DNA of 64,000 bases from positions 1 through 64,000 of the forward strand of contig JANXOV010000136.1 of the NCBI GenBank assembly GCA_025357635.1, given 5' to 3'. This document shows, piece after piece, positions 55,405 through 64,000 of the stretch (within the stretch, counting starts at the first letter, position 1; each line of letters starts with the position of its first letter). Origin of the DNA: Pseudomonadota bacterium. Its GTDB lineage: Bacteria > Pseudomonadota > Gammaproteobacteria > Steroidobacterales > Steroidobacteraceae. The notes beneath the pieces are model-generated. The model did no database searches. It had not been told where the DNA came from and saw only the letters and a list, made by a program, of their open reading frames with translations. Made by a program: the position numbers and the translations under genes.

Positions 55405-56238
55405 ATGATCCTCAACGCGGGCAGAACTTGGTTTGTTGTAGCGCTGCCGCTGTTGCTGGCCGCCTGCGGTGGCGGTGGCGCACCCGTGACCACGCAGTCC
55501 CCGCAATCGGTTGCGCAACCTCCCGCCGACGGTCGCCCGGTGACGCAAAGCGACACCGAAATCGCGCAACTGATCTACGGCGACACGCAACGCACACCTG
55601 CCGGGTTTTTCTCGGACCCGGTGCCCGCCGTCGCAGGCTACGTGAGCACCTCTCACATCAAGGCTCCGGATGTGGGTCTGGGCACGCGGCCGTACGAGCT
55701 GTGCACCGATGATTGGAATCAGGCACTGCAATGGTCGGAAAGCGCCGCGACCCGCGGCAGCTCCTACGATGCGCTGACGGGCAACGGTGATTCGGCGATG
55801 TACTTCGAATTCGATCGGCTGCGCAATGGCACTCCCCAAGGCTACATCCGCCAGCGCGTATTCAAATGCGCCTTCGTCAACCGCGACGATATCGACCTGC
55901 GCCAGCCCGCCGGCGCTGCGGGCCGGCTCAATGGTCCGCAGCCGCAGGCGGCCGATCTGCGTCAGTTGAGCGAGTATCTGTGGGAATTCACGCCCTACAA
56001 CAACACCGGCAATGTGGTGTTGCGCAGCGTGGGCGCTTCGTCCGCTGGCATGCTGACGCAGACGCTGTACCTTGCCAGCAAAAGCGCCGGGGTGAACGGC
56101 GCCTGCGATTCAATCCAGGTGCTCGAATGGACGCACACGCTCGACACCGCCACCGGCAACATCACGCGCGCCGTCACCTCCCTGTGGAGTTTCACCGTCC
56201 GGCAGGAAGCAGGCTCCGTGGCGGTGTGTCCCCGCTGA
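55405..56238 (+). CDS. Putative lipoprotein of unknown function
   Basis: Exported lipoprotein of 277 residues. The signal peptide ends in LAAC with Cys21, followed by a Gly/Ser-rich tether and Pro/Gln/Thr-rich linker. The mature domain has four conserved-looking cysteines (ELCTDD, FKCAF, GACDS, AVCPR) and many aromatic residues. I do not recognise a family. The gene lies 38 bases after the transporter remnant and is convergent with the DUF11 operon. Confidence 0.7.
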   Translation: MILNAGRTWFVVALPLLLAACGGGGAPVTTQSPQSVAQPPADGRPVTQSDTEIAQLIYGDTQRTPAGFFSDPVPAVAGYVSTSHIKAPDVGLGTRPYELCTDDWNQALQWSESAATRGSSYDALTGNGDSAMYFEFDRLRNGTPQGYIRQRVFKCAFVNRDDIDLRQPAGAAGRLNGPQPQAADLRQLSEYLWEFTPYNNTGNVVLRSVGASSAGMLTQTLYLASKSAGVNGACDSIQVLEWTHTLDTATGNITRAVTSLWSFTVRQEAGSVAVCPR

Positions 56239-56247
56239 GACCGACGC

Positions 56248-59200
56248 TTACCGGCCCATGCCGCGCAGGCCCGCCAGGTTCAGATCCTTGAACGTGTCCT
56301 GATCGAACTTCACGCGGAACTTGATGTACGGGCCGCTCGCCAGATAGCGCGCATCGTCGAAATCACGATCGGTGAAGCCTTGCAGGTTGTATCCCACCGA
56401 GATCCACACGTTCTTGACGAGGGTGATGCCCAGATCGGCGCCCAGCGAGGACGACCCGACTCCTGAATTGAACGATTGCAGCATCGTGCCGTGCAATCCC
56501 GCATCGAAACGCCGTGACAGGTCGCGCCTCAGATCCAGACCCAGCAGGCCCGACGCGCCGCTGTAGTGATCGCCATCGAAGGAACTGAGCACGAAGCGCG
56601 CACCCACCTGCACGCCCAGCTGCGTGCGTGGGTCCAGCAGAACGTTCATGTGCGAATTGTTGACGATGCGGGTACCGCGGACGTAGAAACCGCTGGCATC
56701 GCTCGCGCCGCCGAGGCTGCCGTCCTGATGCTTGAGCTCCAGCCGGTCGAGGATGATCCAGCGGCTCTCCACGGGTCGGAATGCCCAGGACAGCTGCACA
56801 TTCGCCGCCTCCGTGTTGCCGGACGCCGAGGCGCGGCTGTTCAGATATTGCAGCACGAAGGCAAAGGCATGGCCCTTGATCGCTTCGCGGTAGAACCCGC
56901 TGGTCACCGACCAGCGGTCTTCCAGATCACCATGTCGGTGCTCGATCCGGTCGGTGATGTTCCATAGTTCCGTGCGATACAGGCTGGCCGCGGACACGGC
57001 GAAGAAATCCCCGGCCTGCAGCTGCAGCGTGTTGCCGGTGGAGGAGCTGATCACCGAGGAGCCGCCGATGCCCGGCGTGCCGAACGCAGGCGGGGAATTG
57101 GCATTGAACACGTTGGAGCTGCCGCGCACGGTGCGGCTCTGATCCAGCCCCACATCCAATGCCAGCCGGTCGTTGACCTGCCAACCTTGTGTCAGTCCCA
57201 GGTTGGCGAACGTACGCGCGCCATTTTCTGTGAACTGCTGGTTCACGCTGCTGCTCACCTGCGCATGCGACCAGGGCGAGGCGCGCACTCCGATGCGGGT
57301 CATGTCGGCACTGAGCTTGCTGCCCTGCGCGTGCTCGTGGTCGGCAAACAAGGAGACATCCGGGGTGAGCGCGTAATCGGCGCCGATCAGGCTGCGCGCC
57401 GGAAAATCGTTGAGCCCATGGGAGCCGCTCAGGGTCACATCCTGTGCGGCGCGCAGCGTCAGCCGGCTGTCGAGCAGTTTGACGCTGCCATTGATGAAGC
57501 CCTGCTCGGAAGCTGCGTCACCGACGCTGGCATCCCGCTGCGCCACGTGACGCAGGCCGCCTCCGAGGTTGGTGAGCTGCGTTTCGCGGCGCAGCTCGGC
57601 GCTGAGAAGATCGCGCTTGGCGTCGGTGGCGTCCAGCTCTTGGCGCAGCGCTTCCGCCAGCACGCTCCAGCGGTCATTCACGCGCAGCCGCCCGTCCAGG
57701 CCCGCCTTGCGCGTGCCGGTCTCGGTCAGCGATTGCTGGCCGAACCCGAAGCCGTTCTGCTGCACGCGGTAGTAGGCGTTCAGGTCCACTGTCTTGCTGA
57801 TGCGCTTGATCTCGGCGAAGTACGCATTCGCCTGCGCCGCCCGCGCCGGGTTGTCCGATTCCGTGCGGGCGAATTCCAGACGCGCATCGGTGCCCTCCGC
57901 CAGGCGCAGTTTGGCGTCCACGCCCCCCAGGCGCGTGTTGCCGGCCTGTGAGCCTTCGCTGACGAAACTGGCGCCCAGTTCAGATCGCCCGACTTTCAGA
58001 TAGCCGCGGCCGCCCGCCGTGAGCGCGTCGCGCATGCGCGAGTCGACCTCATACTCGATCACGATGAACTGCGGATTGAAGTTCTCGTCGCGACTCATCA
58101 CGGGCTGCTTGAAGAACAGCGTGCCGTTCAGGTAATCGATGTCGTAGTCGATGTAGCGCGTCAGCGTCGTGGTCTTGAGCACCTGCTCGGTGCGGATCCG
58201 GTCGCGCACCTCGATGCGCAGCTGTTCGCTGTTGGCCACGAGGTTGCGCTGCGTGAGCCGGTACAGACCGGAGGTTCCGTCGCCTTGAATCTGATCCTGC
58301 ACATAGCCCTGGTCGGTATTGGCGCCGAAGGCGTTGTAGCCCACGCGATCGCCCGCGTACTCGGACTTCACGCCGGTGAGCGAGCGGCTGTAGCGCGACA
58401 GCTCGGTCACCGTGATGCCGGTGTTGAAATCGCCGAACATGGCCATGAACTGGCGCCGTTCCAGTTTCAGGTACAGCTTGTGCGCGGACGGCGCCTCGAA
58501 GCGCTGCTCGCTGCCATCGCCATACAACGTGTAGTACTGATGCGGGTCGATGACGCCGAACAGCCGTTGCTTGGCCAGATCGCGATCGCGCGCCGAATCG
58601 TAGGCCATGGTCAGCAGGAAGTCGCCTTTGATGCGGCCCTTGGCGAAGTAGGCAACGCGTCCGCTGTCGTCATAGCCCTCGCGCAGGTCATCCGCCGCCG
58701 CTGCTTCGGCATTCTGGCTGATGGTGCGATAAGCGGCGGTCCCTTCCGCCACGCCCACCAGCACCCAGTCGCGCGCCTGCGGCGAAATCCACACGCGCAG
58801 TTCCTGCGACTGGCGTTCGCTGAAACGCAGGTGCACGACCACCATGCCGCTCTGCGTGGTCGGCTCCAGCTCCAGTCGCGCCACGCCATCGTCATCCACC
58901 ATGAACTGCGGCTCGTCCGATCCCAGCTTCGGCAGCTGCTGATTCTTCTGCCGGTCCACTTCCCACCGCGTGCGGTAGGGCGGATCCACGCTGAACGTCC
59001 CCATGGTGCCCGGACGCGCCGCATTGCCCGACGCATCGAACAGTGTCACCGCGATCACCGGCGGCGTGCTGCCATCGGCGCTCAACGCCGACTTGGGCTT
59101 GTCGACTTGCGCGCGCACTGCGCCGCCGGAGAAATGCAGGGTGCGTTCGAGGCGCTTGACTTCCCCGCCCTTGGCATCGCGCACGATGGCCACCAGCTGA

Positions 59201-62200
59201 TTGTCGCCATCGCGCACGTCCACGCCGCGCCAGCGGCTCAGCGCCACCCGCTTGTCATGCTTCAGGGCCACCCCATCGAAGTTCAGTGCGCTGACCGGAG
59301 CCCCGTTCAGACGTAGCTCCACCCGCTGTTCCGGTTCGTGCTGCACGGCGACCTTGATGCTGGAGATGGCCGGAATGTCGCCCGCCGCCGGGCGCAGCAG
59401 CGCGATGCCCGGCTGCAGCGATTCCACGTCGACATCGGCAAGCAGCGGGCTGCGATTCACATGACGGGCCGGCGGCGGGGCGGCGGCTTGCAGTATGCCC
59501 TCGGTGGGCACGGCCGCAGCGCTCGCTTCCGGCCTCACCAGCGACAGCTGCCCTTGCTGCTTCACGCGCAGTCCGTCGATCGTGATCTCGACGCGGCGGT
59601 TGCGCGCCAGATCCTCCACCGAGTCGCCCGCCGCGACCGGCTCGTCCGGGCCTTTGCCATCGACGTGCAGCTGATCATCGGACAGATCCAGGCTGCGCCG
59701 CAGGTAGTCCGCTACGGCCTGCGCGCGCGCGCGCGACAGCGCGTAGTTGTCGGAAAATTGCGCGCGGCTGTGCGCGCTGACCTTGTTTTTGTCGGTATGG
59801 CCGACGGCCGTGATGCGCAGGTTCTTTACCCCGCGCCACTGCCCGGCCAGCGCTTCCAGCTGCGCCCGGTCGGCGGTGTCCAGATCCGCCCCCATCACCG
59901 CGAAATGCGGCGAGAAGCGGTAGGTGGCGCTTTCGTATTCGACCTCGCCGCGCCTGAGCTGATTGCTCAAGGTCGCCGTCGTGCGGTCCACCTGCGCGGG
60001 CGTATCGAAGCTGGCCGATGCCTGCAGTTCGAATGCCGGTGAATCGCCGATCACGCGGGTGTCGAACGACACAGTGGCCTCGGCGCCGGCAGCCAGTTCC
60101 CCCAGATCGAATGTGGCCCGCTCGCCGACCAGATCCGGGTCCGGGTGCTCCACGCCGCCCACGCGGGCGCTGCCGCGAATGTAGCGCAGTTCGATTGGCA
60201 GGTTCACCGTCACGCGCACCTGACGCGCAGGCACGCCGGCGGCGCGCAGTGATACGGTGTGCTGCAGATCTGCGCCACCGGTGATTTGTGTGCGCAGGCT
60301 CATTTCTAAAGATCCCCGCGGCGGCGGCTTGTGCTTGAGCGCGAAGTCCGCGCGCCACAGCGCACCGGCTCGCAGGTCCACAAACTGCGAGTATTCCCGA
60401 CCAGCCTGGCGTACCGGCGCATCGCAGCGCTGCGGCTCCAGCAGTGCGGGCACGGTCAGCGTATCCATCTGCACCACGTGAGTGCCGGCGGGCACGCCTT
60501 CGAAATGGTACTTGCCTTCCTCGTCGGTCACCGCATAGCGCCCATCTTCCAGGAAGACCCGCACTCCTGGCACACCCTTGCGCTGGGTGGAATCCGCATC
60601 GCAGTCGCCCTCCACGATGCGGCCGAGGATGAATCCCTGGTCTGTGAACAGATCGTTGCGCACGCGAATGACGGCCTGCCCGACATTGGAGGCGGCGCCG
60701 AAAGCATTGAAGGCGCGCGCGCTGTTGGTCAGCGTCTGCTCGCGCACAGCCACGGTGATCTCGGCCACGTAGCTCAACTTGAAGGCAGTGGACGGCGCCA
60801 GGGTTCCGAGCTTGAACTTCAACGTGAGGCCATCGGCGCTGATGACCGGGTCGTCGATCTTTGCTCCATTCAGCCGCGCCGAGCCATGCCGATAGCGCAG
60901 ACCCCGCGGCAGCCGGTCCGACACGTTGATGTCCGGCACCACGGCGGCGGTGTCGAGGTTGTCGATCCGCACCGTGTATTGCACGAAGTCGCCCGGCGAG
61001 GCGAACGCCGTGGTCGTGCTCTTGGTCAGAAACAATTGCGTGCTGGTCGGATCGACCGGTACGTCCACCGCGACCGCCACTGGCGCAGCGGCCGTGAAGG
61101 CGCCGCCGAAGGAACCGGCGTTGAGCCGGAACGGCGCACCCGGTAGTTGATTCAATTCGTCGATGCCGCGGCTCGAGGGCGCATTGAAGCCCGCCGGCGG
61201 CAGCACCTCGATGCGGTATTGCCCCAGCGAAACCAGCGGAAAGCGGAATACGCCGGCGGGCAGGTTGTAGATGGTGCCGCCCGCGTCCGTCACGGCATTG
61301 CCGGTGGTCAGTTCGGCCGGATAGCGGCTCACGCCATCATCGCCCAGGACCGTCGCGAGCGCGCCAGTGGCCACGTCGATGAGGCGCACCCGCGCGCCGT
61401 TCACCGGCTGCCCGCTGCGCGAATCGAACACGCGCCCAAACGGATCCACCAGCGCCGCGGCGCTGCTGCTGTCACCCGGGTTGAGTGGATCGGTGTAGCT
61501 GAGCGTGAGTCGGGAATCGCGCGCCACTTGCAGCACGCAGTCGCCGCGCACCGCGGTCGCGGCGCTGCCGGTCTGCAGATAGCCGAGAAAAACACCGGAA
61601 TTGACCGCCGTTTCGCTCAGCCGCACGGTCTCCTGATCGCCGCTCGCGCTGCTCACGGTGACCGTCACGGTGTCGATTACCGCGGCATCGCGATTCTGAT
61701 CAGCGTCGATGATGCGCAGAAAGAGGGCATCGCCGCCATGAACGCTCTGGGTCTGCGCCAGCGCAATGCCTTGCGCGGGGTCGAGGCTGCCGCCGGCGCC
61801 GACCACCGGTGGCGGCAGGGGAACGAAAGCGCCGCCATTCAGACATTGCGTCGGACCGCCGGTGCGCGCGGGATCCGCTCCCGCCTCACCAAGCCGCAGA
61901 ATGGAGGCCGTCGACAGGGACGGCACCGGCACCACCTTGGCGCTGACCGCATTGGTGAGAATGCTGACCGGTGTGGGTGAACCCGGGCGCAGAAAGTCGA
62001 TCTGCGCCACATTGCTGATCGCAACGCCCGGAGAGGTCATCGCCAGTGCGCCGTTGCCACTGTGCCAACACAGCGCGCCCAGCAGCGCAAGGCATGCGAA
62101 TACGCCGCCTCGAAACGAGGGGCGGGCGCGAGGCTCGTTCAGCCCCGCGCCCGCCGCAATCGCCGCAGGTGACTCCTTGTTACGGCGCTGCCGGGTCGAA

Positions 62201-62238
62201 AGCCGTTCGACCCGGCGCGCCGGCCGCGCCCGACGCAT
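56248..62238 (-). CDS. Giant DUF11/OmpA/beta-barrel surface protein
   Basis: Protein of 1,996 residues. A long basic N-terminus (about 45 residues) precedes a hydrophobic export segment (FACLALLGALCW). In order: DUF11-like domain (about 395-525), SdrD B-like domain with GVRVFLEDGRYAVTDEEGKY (about 533-600), second DUF11-like region (about 638-760), OmpA domain with TAVGHTDKNK and ARNRRVEITIDG (about 775-880), Ig-like region, then about 800 residues of alternating strands ending in KFRVKFD, likely an outer-membrane barrel. It closes an operon of similar smaller proteins. Confidence 0.8.
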   Translation of the reverse strand: MRRARPARRVERLSTRQRRNKESPAAIAAGAGLNEPRARPSFRGGVFACLALLGALCWHSGNGALAMTSPGVAISNVAQIDFLRPGSPTPVSILTNAVSAKVVPVPSLSTASILRLGEAGADPARTGGPTQCLNGGAFVPLPPPVVGAGGSLDPAQGIALAQTQSVHGGDALFLRIIDADQNRDAAVIDTVTVTVSSASGDQETVRLSETAVNSGVFLGYLQTGSAATAVRGDCVLQVARDSRLTLSYTDPLNPGDSSSAAALVDPFGRVFDSRSGQPVNGARVRLIDVATGALATVLGDDGVSRYPAELTTGNAVTDAGGTIYNLPAGVFRFPLVSLGQYRIEVLPPAGFNAPSSRGIDELNQLPGAPFRLNAGSFGGAFTAAAPVAVAVDVPVDPTSTQLFLTKSTTTAFASPGDFVQYTVRIDNLDTAAVVPDINVSDRLPRGLRYRHGSARLNGAKIDDPVISADGLTLKFKLGTLAPSTAFKLSYVAEITVAVREQTLTNSARAFNAFGAASNVGQAVIRVRNDLFTDQGFILGRIVEGDCDADSTQRKGVPGVRVFLEDGRYAVTDEEGKYHFEGVPAGTHVVQMDTLTVPALLEPQRCDAPVRQAGREYSQFVDLRAGALWRADFALKHKPPPRGSLEMSLRTQITGGADLQHTVSLRAAGVPARQVRVTVNLPIELRYIRGSARVGGVEHPDPDLVGERATFDLGELAAGAEATVSFDTRVIGDSPAFELQASASFDTPAQVDRTTATLSNQLRRGEVEYESATYRFSPHFAVMGADLDTADRAQLEALAGQWRGVKNLRITAVGHTDKNKVSAHSRAQFSDNYALSRARAQAVADYLRRSLDLSDDQLHVDGKGPDEPVAAGDSVEDLARNRRVEITIDGLRVKQQGQLSLVRPEASAAAVPTEGILQAAAPPPARHVNRSPLLADVDVESLQPGIALLRPAAGDIPAISSIKVAVQHEPEQRVELRLNGAPVSALNFDGVALKHDKRVALSRWRGVDVRDGDNQLVAIVRDAKGGEVKRLERTLHFSGGAVRAQVDKPKSALSADGSTPPVIAVTLFDASGNAARPGTMGTFSVDPPYRTRWEVDRQKNQQLPKLGSDEPQFMVDDDGVARLELEPTTQSGMVVVHLRFSERQSQELRVWISPQARDWVLVGVAEGTAAYRTISQNAEAAAADDLREGYDDSGRVAYFAKGRIKGDFLLTMAYDSARDRDLAKQRLFGVIDPHQYYTLYGDGSEQRFEAPSAHKLYLKLERRQFMAMFGDFNTGITVTELSRYSRSLTGVKSEYAGDRVGYNAFGANTDQGYVQDQIQGDGTSGLYRLTQRNLVANSEQLRIEVRDRIRTEQVLKTTTLTRYIDYDIDYLNGTLFFKQPVMSRDENFNPQFIVIEYEVDSRMRDALTAGGRGYLKVGRSELGASFVSEGSQAGNTRLGGVDAKLRLAEGTDARLEFARTESDNPARAAQANAYFAEIKRISKTVDLNAYYRVQQNGFGFGQQSLTETGTRKAGLDGRLRVNDRWSVLAEALRQELDATDAKRDLLSAELRRETQLTNLGGGLRHVAQRDASVGDAASEQGFINGSVKLLDSRLTLRAAQDVTLSGSHGLNDFPARSLIGADYALTPDVSLFADHEHAQGSKLSADMTRIGVRASPWSHAQVSSSVNQQFTENGARTFANLGLTQGWQVNDRLALDVGLDQSRTVRGSSNVFNANSPPAFGTPGIGGSSVISSSTGNTLQLQAGDFFAVSAASLYRTELWNITDRIEHRHGDLEDRWSVTSGFYREAIKGHAFAFVLQYLNSRASASGNTEAANVQLSWAFRPVESRWIILDRLELKHQDGSLGGASDASGFYVRGTRIVNNSHMNVLLDPRTQLGVQVGARFVLSSFDGDHYSGASGLLGLDLRRDLSRRFDAGLHGTMLQSFNSGVGSSSLGADLGITLVKNVWISVGYNLQGFTDRDFDDARYLASGPYIKFRVKFDQDTFKDLNLAGLRGMGR

Positions 62239-62262
62239 GAGGACCCCTTATCAGGCGCGCCT

Positions 62263-63249
62263 CTAGATGACGGTGACGCGGAACTTGATCGTCGCCACGC
62301 CGCCCGACGCGGCAATGGTGCCTGCCGTGACGGAGATCGAGGTGACGGGCGAGCCCGTGGTCGTGCCGCCGTCGGCATCCGCCACGTCCGTGAGCGTGGT
62401 GCCGTTCAGCTTCATGCTGCCCGCCACGTAAGCGGTGTTGGCGGGAATGCTGTCGGCCAGCGTGGCCGCCGCGGCCGCCGTCGTCGTGCTGCTGTTGGTC
62501 ACCGTGATGGTGTATTCCATCACGGCTCCCGGAATGGCCTTCGGATTGGTGGCGCCATTGATCGGATCGCTGATCACCACTACCGACTTCACCACCGCCA
62601 ACGAGGCAGATGCGACCGTGTAGGTGTTGTTGGCGTTCTCGGTGCCATCATTGGCGGTGTCGGCAAACACCGTGTCCACGCCGGCGGTATCACCGCCCGC
62701 GGTAGCTGTATAGCCCGTGGTCGCCTTGAGGTTGACGATGCTCGTCTGGGCGTTCGTCGCCGAGGCCGGGATGTCCGAGACAATGAAGAACTTGACCGAC
62801 TGATCCGCGGTAAGGGCCACGGGCGCGGACACCAGCGTGTCGGTGCCGGCGTTGAAAACGTTGTCGCCGTTGTCGCGGTAGATCTTCACGTTCGTGACAT
62901 CGAAGTTATCACCGGCCTGGTTGGTGGCCGCCAGCGTGAAATTATCCGTGTCGTTACCTGTGTTGGTGACGGTGTAGATAACCGCCTGCGCGGTGCTGCC
63001 CGGCGTCACCGTAGTGCCGCTGCCAGCGGTCACGTTCAGGTTGACCTTGCGGTCGACCAAAAAGGTGCTCGCATTACTGGTGATCGGCGTCTGTGCGACG
63101 GCGCCCACGGAGTAACTGACGGTGGCGGAATTGGACACTGTGGTGTTGGCCGCGGTACCGGCGGCCCGGGCGCCCGTGGCAAGACCAACAAAAGACATGA
63201 ACACCAACGCGAGACTCGTGCGCGCGGTGCGGCTTCTAAACTGCTTCAT
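62263..63249 (-). CDS. Exported DUF11-type repeat protein
   Basis: Protein of 328 residues with a signal peptide ending near GARAAG. NTTVSNSATVSYSVGAVAQTPITSNA and TPGSTAQAVIYTVTNTGNDTDNF are typical for the conserved-repeat/DUF11 group; a second DUF11-like domain lies near residues 230-328 with MEYTITVTNSSTTTAAAAATLADSIP. AGGAGA lies five bases before ATG 63249. It precedes the giant protein by 24 bases and probably shares its transcript. It is likely part of a surface complex. Confidence 0.8.
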   Translation of the reverse strand: MKQFRSRTARTSLALVFMSFVGLATGARAAGTAANTTVSNSATVSYSVGAVAQTPITSNASTFLVDRKVNLNVTAGSGTTVTPGSTAQAVIYTVTNTGNDTDNFTLAATNQAGDNFDVTNVKIYRDNGDNVFNAGTDTLVSAPVALTADQSVKFFIVSDIPASATNAQTSIVNLKATTGYTATAGGDTAGVDTVFADTANDGTENANNTYTVASASLAVVKSVVVISDPINGATNPKAIPGAVMEYTITVTNSSTTTAAAAATLADSIPANTAYVAGSMKLNGTTLTDVADADGGTTTGSPVTSISVTAGTIAASGGVATIKFRVTVI

Positions 63250-63320
63250 TGCAATCTCCTGCGATAACAAAATGGCGCTTTCAAAACTCTCAACGCACGC
63301 TTCGCCCTCGGCGTACGCTG

Positions 63321-63344
63321 CCGGCCGGCATCAATGCCGGCCGG
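63321..63344. repeat. Perfect GC-rich hairpin inside the DUF11 operon
   Basis: CCGGCCGGCAT and ATGCCGGCCGG form a perfect 11-base stem with a two-base loop. It lies between the 163-residue and 328-residue genes. There is no T-run, so it may be a processing site, attenuator or REP-like element. Confidence 0.55.
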
Positions 63345-63353
63345 GGCATCGAA

Positions 63354-63845
63354 TCAATTCACGGCGGCTCGAAAGCGCACCGTGGAACTCTGACCAGGCG
63401 CCAATGCGCCGGTGAACATCCAGCGGATGCTGCGAATCTCCTCATCGCGGGGCGGACGCACGCTGCCGTCCGCGTCCTTGATCATCAAGGCGCCCGGCTT
63501 GGCAAAGATCCGGCCATCCACCGAATAGCTGATCTCCGTCCCCGGCCCGCTGGCAGAATCCGCCACGTAGCTCAGGTGTTCGGGCACGGGATTGTTGACG
63601 ACCACTTTGTCGACGGGCTTCTGGCACAGGTTGTGCGCCGTGATTGTGTAGATCACGTGATTGCCCGGCACGACTTTGGCCGGCGGTATCAGGTGCACGC
63701 TCTTCTGCCCGGTGGCGTCGGTCACTTCCTGCTCCATCTGCACCTCGTTGCGCAGTTCGATGCAGTTGGCCGAAGGCCCTTGCGCGTGCGCAGCGCCGGC
63801 AGCGCCGAGCAGCAGGGGAAGGAGGATGGATGTGGAACGCTTCAT
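63354..63845 (-). CDS. Exported DUF11-type small protein
   Basis: Protein of 163 residues with signal peptide (KRSTSILLPLLLGAAGAAHAQG). The mature part has a DUF11-like fold: PGNHVIYTITAHNLCQKPVDKVVVNNPVPEHLSYV and LAPGQSSTVRFRAAVN. ATG 63845 has AGGGG upstream; a further ATG at 63869 overlaps the gene before. One Cys pair (NCIE, LCQK) could form a disulfide. It follows the truncated upstream gene by 20 bases. Confidence 0.8.
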   Translation of the reverse strand: MKRSTSILLPLLLGAAGAAHAQGPSANCIELRNEVQMEQEVTDATGQKSVHLIPPAKVVPGNHVIYTITAHNLCQKPVDKVVVNNPVPEHLSYVADSASGPGTEISYSVDGRIFAKPGALMIKDADGSVRPPRDEEIRSIRWMFTGALAPGQSSTVRFRAAVN

Positions 63846-63865
63846 GATGGATGCCCCTATTGATT

Positions 63866-64000
63866 TCAATTGATGGTGACTTTGAACAACACGGTCTGCG
63901 GACCGCTGGCGGCGGTCAGATTGCCCAGATTCACGCGAATCTGCGGCGCTGGAGAAATCGTGTATTGACCTGCGTCTGCATCGGCGGCATCGCTCAGCGA
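63866..64000 (-). CDS. C-terminal fragment of a further DUF11-type protein, cut by the window end
   Basis: Only the last 44 residues are visible, ending QIRVNLGNLTAASGPQTVLF then KVTIN and a TGA. The end KVTIN resembles the KFRVTVI end of the 328-residue protein, so it is probably another member of the same operon. The start lies beyond base 64000. Confidence 0.65.
   Translation of the reverse strand, partial: SLSDAADADAGQYTISPAPQIRVNLGNLTAASGPQTVLFKVTIN

Noticed and set aside
1-64000. tRNA, rRNA, CRISPR array or insertion sequence
   Set aside because: No cloverleaf, rRNA core, regularly spaced repeat or transposase was seen. The only mobile-looking unit is the ATPase insertion near 51 kb.

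Overview
The window is GC-rich, densely coded bacterial chromosome from a gammaproteobacterium. The evidence is the housekeeping order ftsX-ftsE-ftsY next to rpoH, with rsmD-coaD, mutM-rpmG-rpmB, radC, dut-coaBC and pyrE nearby, plus an exosortase with its substrates. A Steroidobacter/Nevskia-like relative would fit, but this is inference; no rRNA or tRNA gene is present to decide. No gap between genes exceeds about 300 bases.

Region 1 (1-27.8 kb) is an exopolysaccharide and exosortase locus. It holds five glycosyltransferases, an asparagine-synthase-type amidotransferase, three SAM methyltransferases, a Wzx-type flippase, a Wzy-type polymerase and a four-gene minus-strand operon (glycosyltransferase, beta-helix protein, Gfo/Idh/MocA oxidoreductase, epimerase). 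It continues with a WcaF-type acetyltransferase, a fused exosortase-EpsI protein (XrtD-like), an oversized WecA/MraY-type initiating transferase and the TPR lipoprotein PrsT. It ends with a five-repeat secreted protein carrying a Gly-rich C-terminal anchor signal and two VPLPA-CTERM proteins, the expected exosortase substrates. Together these would build, modify and export a polysaccharide and sort proteins to the cell surface. PrsT and the five-repeat gene share a Pho-box-like upstream layout.

Region 2 (27.8-33.2 kb) holds glutaryl-CoA dehydrogenase, an HDAC-family deacetylase, an OmpA-like lipoprotein behind a strongly structured leader, a cytochrome P450 and rpoH. The rpoH promoter carries a CIRCE operator, linking HrcA repression to sigma-32.

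Region 3 (33.2-50.7 kb) is mostly housekeeping: ftsXEY, rsmD-coaD, gamma-glutamyltransferase with a REC-GGDEF cyclase, a large hybrid histidine kinase, mutM, rpmG-rpmB with promoter and terminator, radC, dut, coaBC, a DUF4124 protein, pyrE and ampG. An Xre-RES toxin-antitoxin pair sits between rpmB and radC on the opposite strand.

Region 4 (50.7-64 kb) begins with a 1,417-bp insertion carrying an AAA/DUF4143 ATPase. It is bounded by a perfect 34-bp direct repeat that restores the 3' ends of both flanking genes. Next come a DUF6763-like gene, marC-like gene, a Phd-PIN toxin-antitoxin pair, tyrS, a transporter remnant and an orphan lipoprotein. The window ends inside a minus-strand operon of DUF11-type surface proteins that finishes in a 1,996-residue OmpA/beta-barrel protein.
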